Assembly (NCBI RefSeq): GCF_001243895.1
Contig: NZ_LN851186.1
Coordinates: 1,873,852 to 1,937,851, forward strand
Length of the DNA stretch: 64,000 bases
Source of the DNA: Bacillus testis
GTDB taxonomy: Bacteria > Bacillota > Bacilli > Bacillales > DSM-1321
Direction: 5' to 3'
Part shown: piece after piece, positions 53,998-63,179 of the stretch
How positions within the stretch are numbered: position 1 is the first letter of the stretch
How the letters are laid out: the number at the start of each line of letters is the position of its first letter
Program-made: the position numbers and the translations under genes
Notes under the pieces: model-generated
The model's input: the letters and a program-made list of their open reading frames with translations, nothing else
What the model was told of the DNA's origin: nothing
The model's database searches: none

Positions 53998-54016
53998 GGT
54001 GTTTATTATTTATAAG

Positions 54017-54043
54017 CGACGGAAATAAAATCCGTCGTTTTTT
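54017..54043 (+). terminator. Rho-independent terminator
   Basis: Stem CGACGGA / TCCGTCG, 7-nt loop, six T. About 215 bp after pbuG; probably ends its transcript or a lost gene's. Confidence 0.8.
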
Positions 54044-54325
54044 CTATCTGAATATCAGAATAATGGAGCAACCTTTCATTGCTTTTGCATAATTATATAG
54101 TAAAAAACAGAGGGTTATAAGCAAACTTCGCCCTGTTTTCCAAATGTCAAATGAAATTTTATGTATTTTTAACAGTAAAAATTTTCAATCTGCAAATAAT
54201 AGCGATATACTATAATTAGGTTACATTGATGCAGAGAAGGTGTGTGTGATCATATGTGTCCTGTTTAGCTACGGCCATAATGTGAGCGCCTCCATCTTTC
54301 TGCAAATTATCATAAGGGTATAAGG

Positions 54326-55852
54326 ATGGGGAAAATGAGTAACAGACAAACTGGAACAGACGTAATCTTAATTGGCGCCGGTATCATGAGCGCGACTCTG
54401 GGGACAATCCTGAAAGAATTAGTACCTGATTGGAATATTACGGTATTCGAGAAACTCGATAAAGCAGGAGAGGAAAGTTCCAACGAATGGAACAATGCCG
54501 GTACTGGACATTCTGCATTATGCGAGCTTAACTACACCGTCGAAAAACCGGACGGATCTGTAGATATCAGCAAAGCGATTAAAATCAATGAGCAGTTTCA
54601 GCTTTCAAGACAATTCTGGTCTTACCTTGTGAAAAATAATCTAATTAGCAATCCTCACGACTTTATCATGCCATTGCCACATATGAGCTTGGTAATGGGA
54701 GAGAGTAATGTGGATTTTTTAAGAAAACGGTTTGAAGCGCTTTCGAAAAACCATCTTTTCGAGGGCATGGAATTTTCAGATGATCCAGCAAAACTGAAAG
54801 AATGGATTCCGCTCATTATGGAAGGCCGGAAATCAGATGATCCGATTGCTGCAACGAAAATAGATTCAGGAACGGATGTCAATTTCGGCGCTTTAACACG
54901 CATGTTATTTGACCATTTAGAGGATCGGCATGTCGATGTCAAATACGGGCATAATGTGGAGGATATTAAACGTACAAGCGATGGCCTTTGGGAAGTGAAA
55001 GTGCATAGTGACAGCGGTGTGCTTGAATATCATACAGCTAAATTCGTCTTCCTAGGCGGTGGCGGTGGAAGCCTGCCATTATTGCAGAAAACGGGTATTC
55101 CTGAAAGCAAGCATGTAGGCGGTTTCCCGGTCAGTGGATTATTCCTTGTTTGCAAGAATCCGGAAGTGGTAGAGCAGCATCATGCTAAGGTATACGGCAA
55201 AGCAGCGGTTGGTGCACCGCCAATGTCAGTTCCGCATCTAGATACCCGTTATATCGATCACAAAAAGACATTGTTGTTTGGGCCGTTTGCCGGTTTTTCT
55301 CCAAAATTCTTGAAAACAGGTTCGAATATGGACTTATTAGCTTCTGTAAAGCCGAATAATGTGTTTACCATGTTGGCTGCAGGCGCAAAAAACATGGCAT
55401 TGACCAAATATCTTGTTCAACAGTTGATGTTATCGAAAGACCAACGAATCGAAGAGTTAAGAGAGTTTATCCCGGATGCCAAAAGCGAAGATTGGGATAT
55501 CGTGGTGGCAGGCCAGCGTGTCCAAGTCATTAAAGATACAGAAGCAGGCGGTAAAGGAACGCTTCAGTTCGGTACAGAAGTAATCACAGGTGCTGAAGGT
55601 TCGATTGCTGCATTGCTTGGCGCTTCTCCGGGTGCATCTACAGCCGTTCACGTCATGCTGGAAGTCATTAATAAATGCTTCCCGCAATATATGAAAGAAT
55701 GGGAACCGAAAATTAAAGAAATGATCCCTTCATATGGAGTGTCACTTGCAGAAAATCCAGAGCTTTTCCATGAAGTCCATTCTTCAACAGGTGAGGCGCT
55801 TGGTTTAAGTGATAACAAGCCTATGCAGACATCTGGACAAGGTATCTCGTGA
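54326..55852 (+). CDS. mqo: Malate:quinone oxidoreductase
   Basis: 508 residues, FAD-dependent membrane-associated enzyme that oxidises malate to oxaloacetate and passes electrons to quinone. [10 protein letters not shown] (17-26) is the FAD-binding loop; [54 protein letters not shown] and [16 protein letters not shown] are strongly conserved. Two ATG starts (54326, 54335) each have an AAGG-type site. Single gene with its own terminator. Confidence 0.96.
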   Translation: MGKMSNRQTGTDVILIGAGIMSATLGTILKELVPDWNITVFEKLDKAGEESSNEWNNAGTGHSALCELNYTVEKPDGSVDISKAIKINEQFQLSRQFWSYLVKNNLISNPHDFIMPLPHMSLVMGESNVDFLRKRFEALSKNHLFEGMEFSDDPAKLKEWIPLIMEGRKSDDPIAATKIDSGTDVNFGALTRMLFDHLEDRHVDVKYGHNVEDIKRTSDGLWEVKVHSDSGVLEYHTAKFVFLGGGGGSLPLLQKTGIPESKHVGGFPVSGLFLVCKNPEVVEQHHAKVYGKAAVGAPPMSVPHLDTRYIDHKKTLLFGPFAGFSPKFLKTGSNMDLLASVKPNNVFTMLAAGAKNMALTKYLVQQLMLSKDQRIEELREFIPDAKSEDWDIVVAGQRVQVIKDTEAGGKGTLQFGTEVITGAEGSIAALLGASPGASTAVHVMLEVINKCFPQYMKEWEPKIKEMIPSYGVSLAENPELFHEVHSSTGEALGLSDNKPMQTSGQGIS

Positions 55853-55924
55853 AATATTAGAATTTTTAGAGATGAACAAATATATCGATTTGTATAATAA
55901 ATCATATGAGATTGAATAATGTTT

Positions 55925-55957
55925 AAAAGGACTTCCGTTTAATTAGGAAGTCCTTTT
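55925..55957 (+). terminator. Terminator of mqo
   Basis: Stem AAAAGGACTTCC / GGAAGTCCTTTT with a 9-nt loop and a T run. Confidence 0.9.
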
Positions 55958-55966
55958 TGTAAAAAA

Positions 55967-56009
55967 GGGGGCTGTCCAAAAAAAGCCGTAGACTTTTTGG
56001 ACAGTCCCC
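55967..56009. repeat. Long hairpin resembling an IS terminal structure
   Basis: GGGG-CTGTCCAAAAA / TTTTTGGACAG-CCCC arms around about 10 nt. Such CTGTCCAAAAAGT-type hairpins occur at ends of some Bacillus insertion sequences; no transposase is attached here. Confidence 0.5.
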
Positions 56010-56374
56010 GTTGATTTTATTCTCAGTAAAAGTCTAAAGCATCAATTCTACGGTAATCAACGGATAGGATTTCTCCAGTGTATTAAGGAATCCTAAATTG
56101 GCTTGTACTATGGCACAATTCTGATAGATTTGAGGGATTTAGAAGAATGGGAAGACGATATGGTTGATATGGCGCCTTTTGAAAGAGAGAGTTACGGGCA
56201 TAGAGAATGATAGTGATAGACTACAAGTTAAAAGTGGCTATGCTCGTTTTGTTTAAACTGAGCCATCCGTTTCTAATAGGTAGCCTGATTTGGATGTTTA
56301 GTGGAGTTGTTTCAATCATGTAAAACTTTGATAGGTGGGGTTCATCTTGTGTTTAGGTTTTTATTTGTTATAAA

Positions 56375-56400
56375 GAAAAAAGACAGCCTTAGACTGTCTT
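56375..56400 (-). terminator. Terminator of the two small membrane protein genes
   Basis: On the minus strand, stem AAGACAG / CTGTCTT, 7-nt loop, then six T. Confidence 0.78.
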
Positions 56401-56429
56401 ATAATAGATTTTTATGAAATACCAGGGGA

Positions 56430-56750
56430 CTATGAAGCCTTTTTTCGTTTGCTGAACATCCCGGATGCCAGCAGAAAGATTCCAATGGCGAGGCAAAGGA
56501 ATAACACAATTAGGCTTGCCATGCCTGCTTCTTTATATTTATAGGAATTGTAAAGTACTCTCATATAAAGTTGGTGTACAGCAAACGACAAGATCGGTGA
56601 ACCAAGCAAAATCATGGCTACGCCGGAAAGAAGCCTTTTTTTCTTCTGTTTGGCGATCGGATAGGCCAGTGCATAATACACGGTTCCCATCAGGAATAAA
56701 AGGAATAGTGTTAGGCCGGCCATAAACGATAACAGTCCGAAAGCTGCCAT
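56430..56750 (-). CDS. Small hypothetical membrane protein
   Basis: 106 residues, three membrane segments (about 8-30, 39-60, 78-99) with basic loops (KQKKKR, KRKKAS). No family recognised. AAAGGAGG lies nine bases before the ATG. It follows a second small membrane gene by 23 bp, and the two are probably one operon and possibly related by duplication of topology rather than sequence. Confidence 0.7.
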   Translation of the reverse strand: MAAFGLLSFMAGLTLFLLFLMGTVYYALAYPIAKQKKKRLLSGVAMILLGSPILSFAVHQLYMRVLYNSYKYKEAGMASLIVLFLCLAIGIFLLASGMFSKRKKAS

Positions 56751-56773
56751 ACTGCATAACCTCCTTTGTTTTC

Positions 56774-57088
56774 CTATATATACGGTTCCGTCTCTTTAAA
56801 CAGACGGTTATTCCTTTTGTCCATGAATAATCCGGCAAGAATCATCATGATCCCTGTCACACTACATGAAAGCCAGCCTATATAGGCTCCTCCAATCCCT
56901 GCAAAGCCATCATCGTACAGAATAATAAAAGCAAATCCTGTGAGGATGCCTATATAGAAAGGCAGTAAAACGGTCGTTGCAACTCCTATAAGCAGCATTA
57001 TTTTTCTTTTGCGTACCGTTTTTGTTTTGAAAGCGGTATACAGGGCGATGATTGATAGCCCAGCTAGCAGCACGATATAAAGTGCCAT
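56774..57088 (-). CDS. Small hypothetical membrane protein
   Basis: 104 residues from the ATG at 57088, preceded by AGGAGG; an ATG eight codons upstream is less likely. Three membrane segments (about 2-19, 30-58, 67-88). Ends in a charged tail (MDKRNNRLFKETEPYI). No family recognised. First gene of a two-gene unit with the gene at 56430; it lies 53 bp downstream of the acyl-CoA synthetase gene on the same strand, so read-through is possible. Confidence 0.7.
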   Translation of the reverse strand: MALYIVLLAGLSIIALYTAFKTKTVRKRKIMLLIGVATTVLLPFYIGILTGFAFIILYDDGFAGIGGAYIGWLSCSVTGIMMILAGLFMDKRNNRLFKETEPYI

Positions 57089-57141
57089 TTTTCCACCTCC
57101 TGCTGTACCCATTCATTTAAATCTTGATCCATTCTATGCTT

Positions 57142-59094
57142 TTATTCATTATGTGCCATGGATGTAGCCAATTGGGCAATCTCCTCTACTGCTTCTGGAT
57201 TTTCAAGGGCGGATAGATCTCCTGAAGGTTGATGAAGGAACACGGATTTAATAATCCGGCGCATGACTTTTCCATTCCTTGTTTTGGGTAATTGAGTGAC
57301 AAAGAAAAGAGCGGACGGCTTTAGCGCTTTTCCGAGTGAAGCTTCGATGGCAAGAGTCAGTTCTTCTTTTAGTTGTTCCGTAGGCGAAACGTGGTGAAGG
57401 ACGATAAAGCAAACTGGTGTTTCACCTTTGACGGGGTGCGGGATGCCGATGCAAGCACTTTCTGTCACGCTGGGATGATTAACAAGGACAGACTCCATCT
57501 CAGCAGGGCCTAATCGTTTTCCAGCTACATTTAAGATATCATCCGAGCGGCCGGTAATCGTCCAAAAACCTTCATCGTCACAGGTGACCCAATCCCCATG
57601 GACCCATGTGTTCGGGAAGACATTCCAGTAAGCATCCTCATAACGGCTGTTTTCTTTCCAAAATCCGGAAGTCATGCCGACCCAAGGTTGTTTGATCACT
57701 AATTCGCCGACTTCGTTTCGGACAGAGTGGCCCGACGCGTCAAATACATCCACATCCATTCCGGGAAGCGGTGAATTAAAGGTAATGGGGGTGATTGGCC
57801 TTAACATTACATTGCCGAGAATACCGCCTGAAATTTCGGTCCCTCCGGAATAATTGATGATCGGTGTTTTGTTTTTACATATATGCTTGTATAACCACAT
57901 CCAAGGATCGGGATTCCATGGTTCGCCTGTTGAACCGATTGCTTTTAAGGAGGTTAAATCGTGATGTTGGATAATATCCGTTCCGTGAGGCATGAGTGAA
58001 CGGATAAGAGTAGGAGAAATGCCGAGCTGTGTGACGCGGTGTTCGTCGCAGATGCTCCATAGGCGGTCGGCGGACGGATAATCAGGGACACCTTCAAACA
58101 GGACAATCGCAGCCCCATTGACCAAGCCCCCAAATAACATAAATGGCCCCATCATCCAGCCCATGTCGCTGTACCAGAAGAAGGTATCGCCTTCGCTGAC
58201 ATCCATGCAAAGCGCCGCATCCAACGCCGCTTTAACTGGAAACCCGCTATGCGTGTGGACAGCTCCTTTTGGTTTGCCTGTTGTGCCGGATGTATACAGG
58301 ATCATTAAGGGATCATTCGCCTTCATCACTGCAGTCGCAACAGGGGAGGGGTTTTCAGGGAACATGTGCCATGCAATATCATACTCGGTAGATGCGGCTG
58401 AATCCATTTCTTCGCTGTTTGCCACAATGATCTTCTTGATGGTGGGGCACATGGCAACGGCACGGTTTGCTTCCGTTTTCATGTCGATTTTTTTGCCGCG
58501 CCGTTTATAAGAGGAAGCCGTAATCAGATAGCTTGCCTGTGCCGCTTGAATCCGTGTGGCGACCGCTTCTGCCCCATAGCCGGAGAAGACTGGCGAAAAA
58601 ATGCAGCCAATCTTGGCTAAAGCAAGCATGGAAATGGCTGTTTCCGGAATCATCGGCATATAGATGGTGGCAATATCGCCTTTATGCATGCCCAGATTTA
58701 AAAATGCGCTGGCTGCTTGATCTACTTCCTTATTAAGCTCGGAAAATGTATATCTTTTACTTGATCCGTCATCGCCTTCCCAAATCAAGGCCGTCTTTCC
58801 TGAGGCAACGGGATGATCCGCCCATTTCGTCAGTGCGTTTGTAATGATATTCATCTCTCCGCCATCAAACCAAACGGGATATTTCCAGTCCACGTTCGCT
58901 TTTAAAACGCTTTCATAATTTTTGCTCCATTGCAGGCCGAGGAAGTGGTCTGCTTCCTTCCAAAACCAATCAATATCCATGATGGATTGATTATAAAAAG
59001 AATCGTAATCCACAAAGCCCAATTGCTGCATCCAATTATAGAGGCGGGTTTTTTGGCACTTTTCATCTGGAAACCAAACAGCGTCTTTATTCAT
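57142..59094 (-). CDS. AMP-forming acyl-CoA synthetase (acetyl-/propionyl-CoA synthetase-like)
   Basis: 650 residues, length typical of acetyl-CoA-synthetase-type enzymes, with the N-terminal cap (DYDSFYNQSIMDIDWFWKEA). Nucleotide loop YTSGTTGKPKGAVHTHSG, then GSTGEPWNPDPW, YSGGTEISGG, and the hinge/adenylate segment GRSDDILNVAGKRLGPAEME. The catalytic lysine lies in PKTRNGKVMRR. It activates a short-chain acid with ATP and CoA; acetoacetate or propionate are alternatives to acetate. A near-match to the CcpA cre consensus lies at 58902-58915 inside the gene (one fixed base off). Confidence 0.87.
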   Translation of the reverse strand: MNKDAVWFPDEKCQKTRLYNWMQQLGFVDYDSFYNQSIMDIDWFWKEADHFLGLQWSKNYESVLKANVDWKYPVWFDGGEMNIITNALTKWADHPVASGKTALIWEGDDGSSKRYTFSELNKEVDQAASAFLNLGMHKGDIATIYMPMIPETAISMLALAKIGCIFSPVFSGYGAEAVATRIQAAQASYLITASSYKRRGKKIDMKTEANRAVAMCPTIKKIIVANSEEMDSAASTEYDIAWHMFPENPSPVATAVMKANDPLMILYTSGTTGKPKGAVHTHSGFPVKAALDAALCMDVSEGDTFFWYSDMGWMMGPFMLFGGLVNGAAIVLFEGVPDYPSADRLWSICDEHRVTQLGISPTLIRSLMPHGTDIIQHHDLTSLKAIGSTGEPWNPDPWMWLYKHICKNKTPIINYSGGTEISGGILGNVMLRPITPITFNSPLPGMDVDVFDASGHSVRNEVGELVIKQPWVGMTSGFWKENSRYEDAYWNVFPNTWVHGDWVTCDDEGFWTITGRSDDILNVAGKRLGPAEMESVLVNHPSVTESACIGIPHPVKGETPVCFIVLHHVSPTEQLKEELTLAIEASLGKALKPSALFFVTQLPKTRNGKVMRRIIKSVFLHQPSGDLSALENPEAVEEIAQLATSMAHNE

Positions 59095-59384
59095 ATAATC
59101 CCTTCCTTTTTATGTATTTTATTTTTTATCAGTATATCATACAGATTATGGAAAAGGAGCGGGAGATCGCAACTTCAGGTCTTGGCGTCCAATCACTTCA
59201 TTACAAAATAAAGAAATCTGTTGCCGTTAAGTGTATTGTTCTCGGCAAGGGGTTATTGATTTATCTTGTAAATAACATATAATGGAAATTAATTGTGCTT
59301 GAACTTAAGGCGTGATATTGGGATATTCAGTTTTTTATTTGTGGGATGCTCATCAATGATTTCAAATAAAGGGGGGATGTAATA

Positions 59385-59580
59385 ATGGGTTTTTGGTACT
59401 TTTTAATCTTATTTTTAGGATTGTTTTTCATTTTTAAAGGTTTATATCCGAAAAAGGCTTCGTTAAAAAAAAGTTGGTTTTATCATCGTTGGAATAATAT
59501 GTATCTCAATCTCTATTTTTATGTTTACACCAGGAAGTGCGGAAGTCATTTCAGCTTTATTGAACTTGAATGAAAAATAA
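59385..59580 (+). pseudogene. Small membrane protein gene, frameshifted at an A8 run
   Basis: ATG at 59385 with GGGGGG upstream encodes MGFWYFLILFLGLFFIFKGL and a basic stretch, then hits eight A at 59465-59472. In the read frame the remainder is an unlikely aromatic tail ending at 59573. One base fewer would continue as VGFIIVGIICISISIFMFT then PGSAEVISALLNLNEK to the stop at 59578, an excellent second membrane segment. So the intact product would be about 65 residues with two membrane spans. Genuine mutation, slippage-corrected expression or sequencing error cannot be told apart. Confidence 0.6.
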
Positions 59581-59613
59581 AGGCAGTGTTCATAAATGGT
59601 TTAACTAATAAAA

Positions 59614-59638
59614 GGCGGGGGAAATGAAAACCCCCGCC
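59614..59638 (-). terminator. Terminator of the YihY-family gene
   Basis: Stem GGCGGGGG / CCCCCGCC, 9-nt loop; on the minus strand it is followed by TTTTATT. Confidence 0.75.
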
Positions 59639-59652
59639 GATTAAACTTCCTT

Positions 59653-60531
59653 TTAAGATTCTGTTGAATACATTGTTTGATTATAATGGGTAGTGGTAGA
59701 GTCTTTCTTCGATTTAAGCACTTTATGCTTGAATAGCAGCGCATTGATTTCTCCGCCGACAACAAATACAAGGCCTGTCAAGTACAGCCAAAGCATCAAT
59801 ACGATAAAACCTCCCAAACTGCCATAGGTAGAGGAATAGTTGCCAAAATGGGAAACATAAAATGAAAATCCTAGAGAAATGATCAACCAAACCACTGTAG
59901 CGATAGCCGCGCCGGGGATGACATGCTTGAAAGGGTAGCGTTTATCCGGCGCAACAAAATATAGAATCGATAGAATGGCGGCCATAACAACTACAGCGAC
60001 GGTATATCGTACTATACTGAATATCAGTTTCGTTTCAGGAGATAAGTCTATGATTTTGCTTAAAGCATCAATAAGGACATTCCCGAATACGGGCAGAACT
60101 AGAACCACTATAATGGCAAAGATAAAACCGAATGTCAATCCGATTGAAATCAATCGTGAAACGATGAAGTTTCTTGATTCTTTTACTTCGAACGCGATAT
60201 TGGAGCTGTGAATGAAGGCATTCATTCCATTGCTTGCCGACCAAATGGTGCCCAGAATCCCGAAAGTCAATAAACCGCCATTCCGGGTCTCGATAATATC
60301 TAAGATTGTTGTTTTAAGCATGGAAGTAGTCTCTCCAGGCAGAAGTTTTTCCATAGCAGAGATGACTTGGTCTGTGGAAAGGTTTAGATAGGGAATAATA
60401 GATAAGAGCAGGATCATCATTGGGAATAACGACAATGTATAATAATAGGATTGTTCGGCTGCCAGCCCAGTAGCCCTATCCTCCTTTGTTTTTTTGCTTA
60501 ATTCTTTAACGAATATTTTTACTTTATTCAT
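59653..60531 (-). CDS. YihY/BrkB family inner-membrane protein
   Basis: 292 residues, six membrane segments. LAAEQSYYYTLSLFPMMILL near the N-terminus, GTIWSASNGMNAF, and VIPGAAIATVVWLIISLGFSFYV with YGSLGGFIVLMLWLYLTGLV late are family hallmarks (runs shown are separate). YihY proteins are widespread; function is poorly known, not a ribonuclease as once annotated. ATG at 60531 is four codons inside a GTG start that overlaps the likely ribosome site. Confidence 0.87.
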   Translation of the reverse strand: MNKVKIFVKELSKKTKEDRATGLAAEQSYYYTLSLFPMMILLLSIIPYLNLSTDQVISAMEKLLPGETTSMLKTTILDIIETRNGGLLTFGILGTIWSASNGMNAFIHSSNIAFEVKESRNFIVSRLISIGLTFGFIFAIIVVLVLPVFGNVLIDALSKIIDLSPETKLIFSIVRYTVAVVVMAAILSILYFVAPDKRYPFKHVIPGAAIATVVWLIISLGFSFYVSHFGNYSSTYGSLGGFIVLMLWLYLTGLVFVVGGEINALLFKHKVLKSKKDSTTTHYNQTMYSTES

Positions 60532-60543
60532 CTTTATTTTCAC

Positions 60544-61228
60544 ACCTTTCGTCTTTTTTGCTGTTCCGGTTTTTTAATGGGAGTGCATGATATGAATAGG
60601 AAGAGAGCAACCAGATCATGCCGGTTGTAAGTCTAATTCCCGAAAAAATGGAGGGATAATCTACTGTGGGTAGAATTTCTTTGTTTTTTTACAGTGATAG
60701 CTACTACGACAGCCATAAAAATACAAGTCCTTTATGGAAATAGGTGCGATGGAAATGAAGGAATTTCAAGATTGGAGAATGGGCAATTCTGGGCTGATTT
60801 GGATATCTGCTGCTAGTTGGGGTTGTGGGGGGGAGGTGCTGAAGAATGCCATTGCTGTCCGGATAAAACGAAAGTACAAGGGAAATGAAAAAAATAGGAT
60901 AAACATGTTACCGTCAGTGAAGCTGCCGGTTTTTTATTTGTTTGCAAAGAGTGTTTGATAAAGCGCAATTAACGTATAAACACGCAATATTGTAATGAAC
61001 ATATAAAAATGAATAGGTTGAACATATTCCAATAGTAATTCTCGATAGGCTAAAGGCTTGATAATTCTAGGTAAAATATCAGTTTCTATTATTTGGATAT
61101 CAAGAAAGGTACTTTTTTAAAACATTCTCTCTATTTAAAATGATATAATAATATAATGTTTTAGATGTCAAGGAAGGATGGGATGGAAACACCCTTTACC
61201 TCCCTACAATTTAAGGGGGATTTTTAGA
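60544..61228. other. Intergenic region, no gene supported
   Basis: About 685 bp. A 74-codon frame (60734-60958) lacks a ribosome site and recognisable features. The promoter of the next gene presumably lies near 61080-61160. Confidence 0.4.
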
Positions 61229-61963
61229 ATGGTTGGATTAGGGGCTACTTTATTTATTGTTGGGTTTTTAGCAGGAATTGTCTTTTTAGTTCTTGCTGCC
61301 AAAGATATGATCAAAAAGAACGGTAAGGCAAAAAGAAAATTTGCTTATGTAGGTGGTAGTTTTGGATTGGTCATTGTATCACTGGTTCTTATAGGAATAT
61401 TTGCTGATCCTGTGCCAGCTGAAAACACCAAAACTAACGATAAACAAGTGGATAGCGAGAAAACGAAAGAAGCAAAAGCGGCTGATTTAAATGCAAAAGA
61501 GGAAGCGCAGCAAAAAGAATCTGCTGAGAAAGAAGCTGCTGAGAAGAAAGAGAAAGAAGAAGCTGCTGCTAAGAAGGAAGCTGAAAAAGAAGCGAAGAAA
61601 CAAGCTGAGCTACGCGCTAAACAACAAGCAGAAGCAGAAAAGAAAGCGAATGCTCAAACAATTGATTATAGTCATTTAAAGAAAAATCCTGACCGCTATT
61701 CTGATCAATATGTAAAATACGTTGGCCAAATTGTTCAAATTCAAGAAAGTGGTCATTATACAGCTATTAGACTTGCTGTTACCCAGACTTCTTATGGATA
61801 TGATTTTAATGATATTATCTGGGTTGAATATGACGGATTAACGGATTTTGTTGAAGATGATATCGTTACAGTATATGGAGAAATTGCTGGAACTAAAAGT
61901 TATAAAAGTACCGCCGGTTGGAAAATCACTATTCCAGCTATAGTAGCGGATCATATTGAATAA
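61229..61963 (+). CDS. Membrane protein with Lys/Glu/Ala-rich coiled coil and C-terminal OB-like domain
   Basis: 244 residues from the ATG at 61229, which has AAGGGGGA eight bases upstream; the frame extends 17 codons further without a site. Two membrane segments (about 4-25, 36-57) with a basic loop between, then a highly charged region (about 65-142) of repeated KEAEKEAKKQ-type heptads, likely a coiled coil. The C-terminal 95 residues (HLKKNPDRYSDQYVKYVGQI onward, ending IPAIVADHIE) look like an OB-fold-type domain. Function unknown; possibly an envelope sensor. Followed by a strong terminator. Confidence 0.75.
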   Translation: MVGLGATLFIVGFLAGIVFLVLAAKDMIKKNGKAKRKFAYVGGSFGLVIVSLVLIGIFADPVPAENTKTNDKQVDSEKTKEAKAADLNAKEEAQQKESAEKEAAEKKEKEEAAAKKEAEKEAKKQAELRAKQQAEAEKKANAQTIDYSHLKKNPDRYSDQYVKYVGQIVQIQESGHYTAIRLAVTQTSYGYDFNDIIWVEYDGLTDFVEDDIVTVYGEIAGTKSYKSTAGWKITIPAIVADHIE

Positions 61964-61980
61964 TCAAAGTTTTAATATGC

Positions 61981-62012
61981 AAAGCCCTTATTGTACTCTG
62001 TAAGGGCTTTTG
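61981..62012 (+). terminator. Terminator of the coiled-coil membrane protein gene
   Basis: Stem AAAGCCCTTA / TAAGGGCTTT, 10-nt loop, T-rich tail, 17 bp after the stop. Confidence 0.87.
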
Positions 62013-62253
62013 TAATAGTTTGGGATAATAATTGATTCTTTATCTAGAAAAATAGTCGTACGAAAAAATGGTATTATTTAAAAACATTGAGTGAAAATGG
62101 AAATACAAGTGAAAGTTGAATAAATGAAGGAACAAGAATTGTTGGAACAAGCTGAAACAGTAATATTTCCAGAGTTCTGGATGTATAACAAAAACGGCCA
62201 CAAATGAACATTTGATTTCAAAGATCAATCATTTTAGTTGGCTACAAATAAGT

Positions 62254-62284
62254 AAACTCGCTTAGTGGATAGGCGAGTTTTTTT
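62254..62284 (+). terminator. Second downstream terminator
   Basis: Stem AAACTCGC / GCGAGTTT, 11-nt loop, seven T. About 290 bp after the preceding gene, so it probably ends a lost gene or a small RNA. Confidence 0.75.
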
Positions 62285-62469
62285 CAATCTTAATAAACAA
62301 ATGATTTCTTTTATAAAGGCTTTTTCTTGCAACTATCAAAGTATATTGACTAGAAACTCTGTCTATAACTAGAGCAAAGCTTGCTAAATAGTCCAATAAG
62401 AAAAAGAAAATATATTCACATTGGATGATATACAAACGGAGAGATCACAGAGATTATAAATTATACTAG

Positions 62470-62519
62470 TTTTCTTCCTTGCTCCCGATCGATAAGGACG
62501 GAGTATACAAGGAAGAAAA
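62470..62519 (+). promoter_or_regulatory. Long stem-loop upstream of the sigma factor gene
   Basis: Perfect 12-bp arms TTTTCTTCCTTG / CAAGGAAGAAAA with an inner CTCC/GGAG stem. No T run follows. About 150 bp before the sigma factor start; could be a leader RNA structure or binding site. Confidence 0.5.
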
Positions 62520-62668
62520 GAGCTATTTTAGAAGGGTCAGTCCACAATTGCAAGGCATCCACTTAAATGCAAGAAAAAATACACAGGATAAAAACTTTTT
62601 CAGCAGCCAAGCCGTTCATATAACGTCAGTGATTACACCAGAGAGGGATCGAGAAGGGGTTTAGCGCG

Positions 62669-63166
62669 ATGAAAGATCCATATATGGAAGAAATATTTAT
62701 TCCTTTTGTTCTAGAGCATAAGGAAAACCTGTACCGTTTAGCGTACAGTTACGTAAAAAACAAGGAGGATGCATTGGATATTGTCCAGGATTCCATCCAT
62801 AAAGGTATTGTTGCCATCCAGCATGATAAGCGGCCGGAATTCATCAAGAGTTGGCTATACCGTATCGTGGTCAATACATCGATTGATTTTCTGAGGAAAT
62901 ATAAGCGAGTGGATATTATGGACTGTGAGAAGATAGAATTTCATAGCGCGTACCATCGCGATCATTATGAAAACATCGATCTGGCAAAAGCGATGGATCA
63001 GCTGCCGGAAAAATACCGAACCGTAGTTATTCTGCGGTTTTTCGAGGATTTGAAGATTGTTGAGATTGCCCAGGTACTCGATTTGAATCCAAATACGATT
63101 AAGACGAGGCTGTATAAAGCCTTAAAATGGCTGAAAATCAACTTGAAAGAAGAAGATTATGATTAG
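62669..63166 (+). CDS. sigV: ECF-type RNA polymerase sigma factor (SigV-like)
   Basis: 165 residues, only regions 2 and 4. Region 2: NLYRLAYSYVKNKEDALDIV and IKSWLYRIVVNTSIDFLRKY; region 4: LPEKYRTVVILRFFEDLKIV then EIAQVLDLNPNTIKTRLYKA. The next gene, 13 bp on, encodes an RsiV-type anti-sigma factor, so the SigV assignment (lysozyme-responsive envelope stress in B. subtilis) is likely. AAGGGG is nine bases before the ATG. A weak ECF-type promoter (AAC at 62593, 17 bp, CGTT) lies upstream, suggesting autoregulation. Confidence 0.88.
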   Translation: MKDPYMEEIFIPFVLEHKENLYRLAYSYVKNKEDALDIVQDSIHKGIVAIQHDKRPEFIKSWLYRIVVNTSIDFLRKYKRVDIMDCEKIEFHSAYHRDHYENIDLAKAMDQLPEKYRTVVILRFFEDLKIVEIAQVLDLNPNTIKTRLYKALKWLKINLKEEDYD

Positions 63167-63179
63167 GGGGAGCAAGCAA

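Larger units (their letters stand above)
53802..54325. other. Intergenic region with a hairpin repeat and a terminator
   Basis: About 525 bp between pbuG and mqo. It includes the second IS-end-like hairpin, a strong terminator, and the mqo promoter region. No gene supported. Confidence 0.5.
55853..56429. other. Intergenic region with two hairpins and a possible peptide remnant
   Basis: Besides the mqo terminator it holds a long hairpin at 55967-56009. A plus-strand frame near 56100-56210 reads LIDLRDLEEWEDDMVDMAPF then ERESYGHRE and stops, but has no start or ribosome site; possibly a gene remnant, not assigned. Confidence 0.45.
61964..62668. other. Intergenic region before the ECF sigma factor
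   Basis: About 700 bp with two terminators and a long stem-loop. A short plus-strand frame (MKEQELLEQAETVIFPEFWM near 62125-62205) may be a remnant. A 61-codon frame at 62479-62664 has no ribosome site and overlaps the stem-loop, so it is not called. Confidence 0.45.

Noticed and set aside
60734..60958. 74-codon plus-strand frame
   Set aside because: No ribosome site, no membrane or domain pattern; embedded in a low-information spacer.
62479..62664. 61-codon frame before the sigma factor
   Set aside because: It overlaps the 12-bp stem-loop and lacks a ribosome site; residue pattern is not protein-like.
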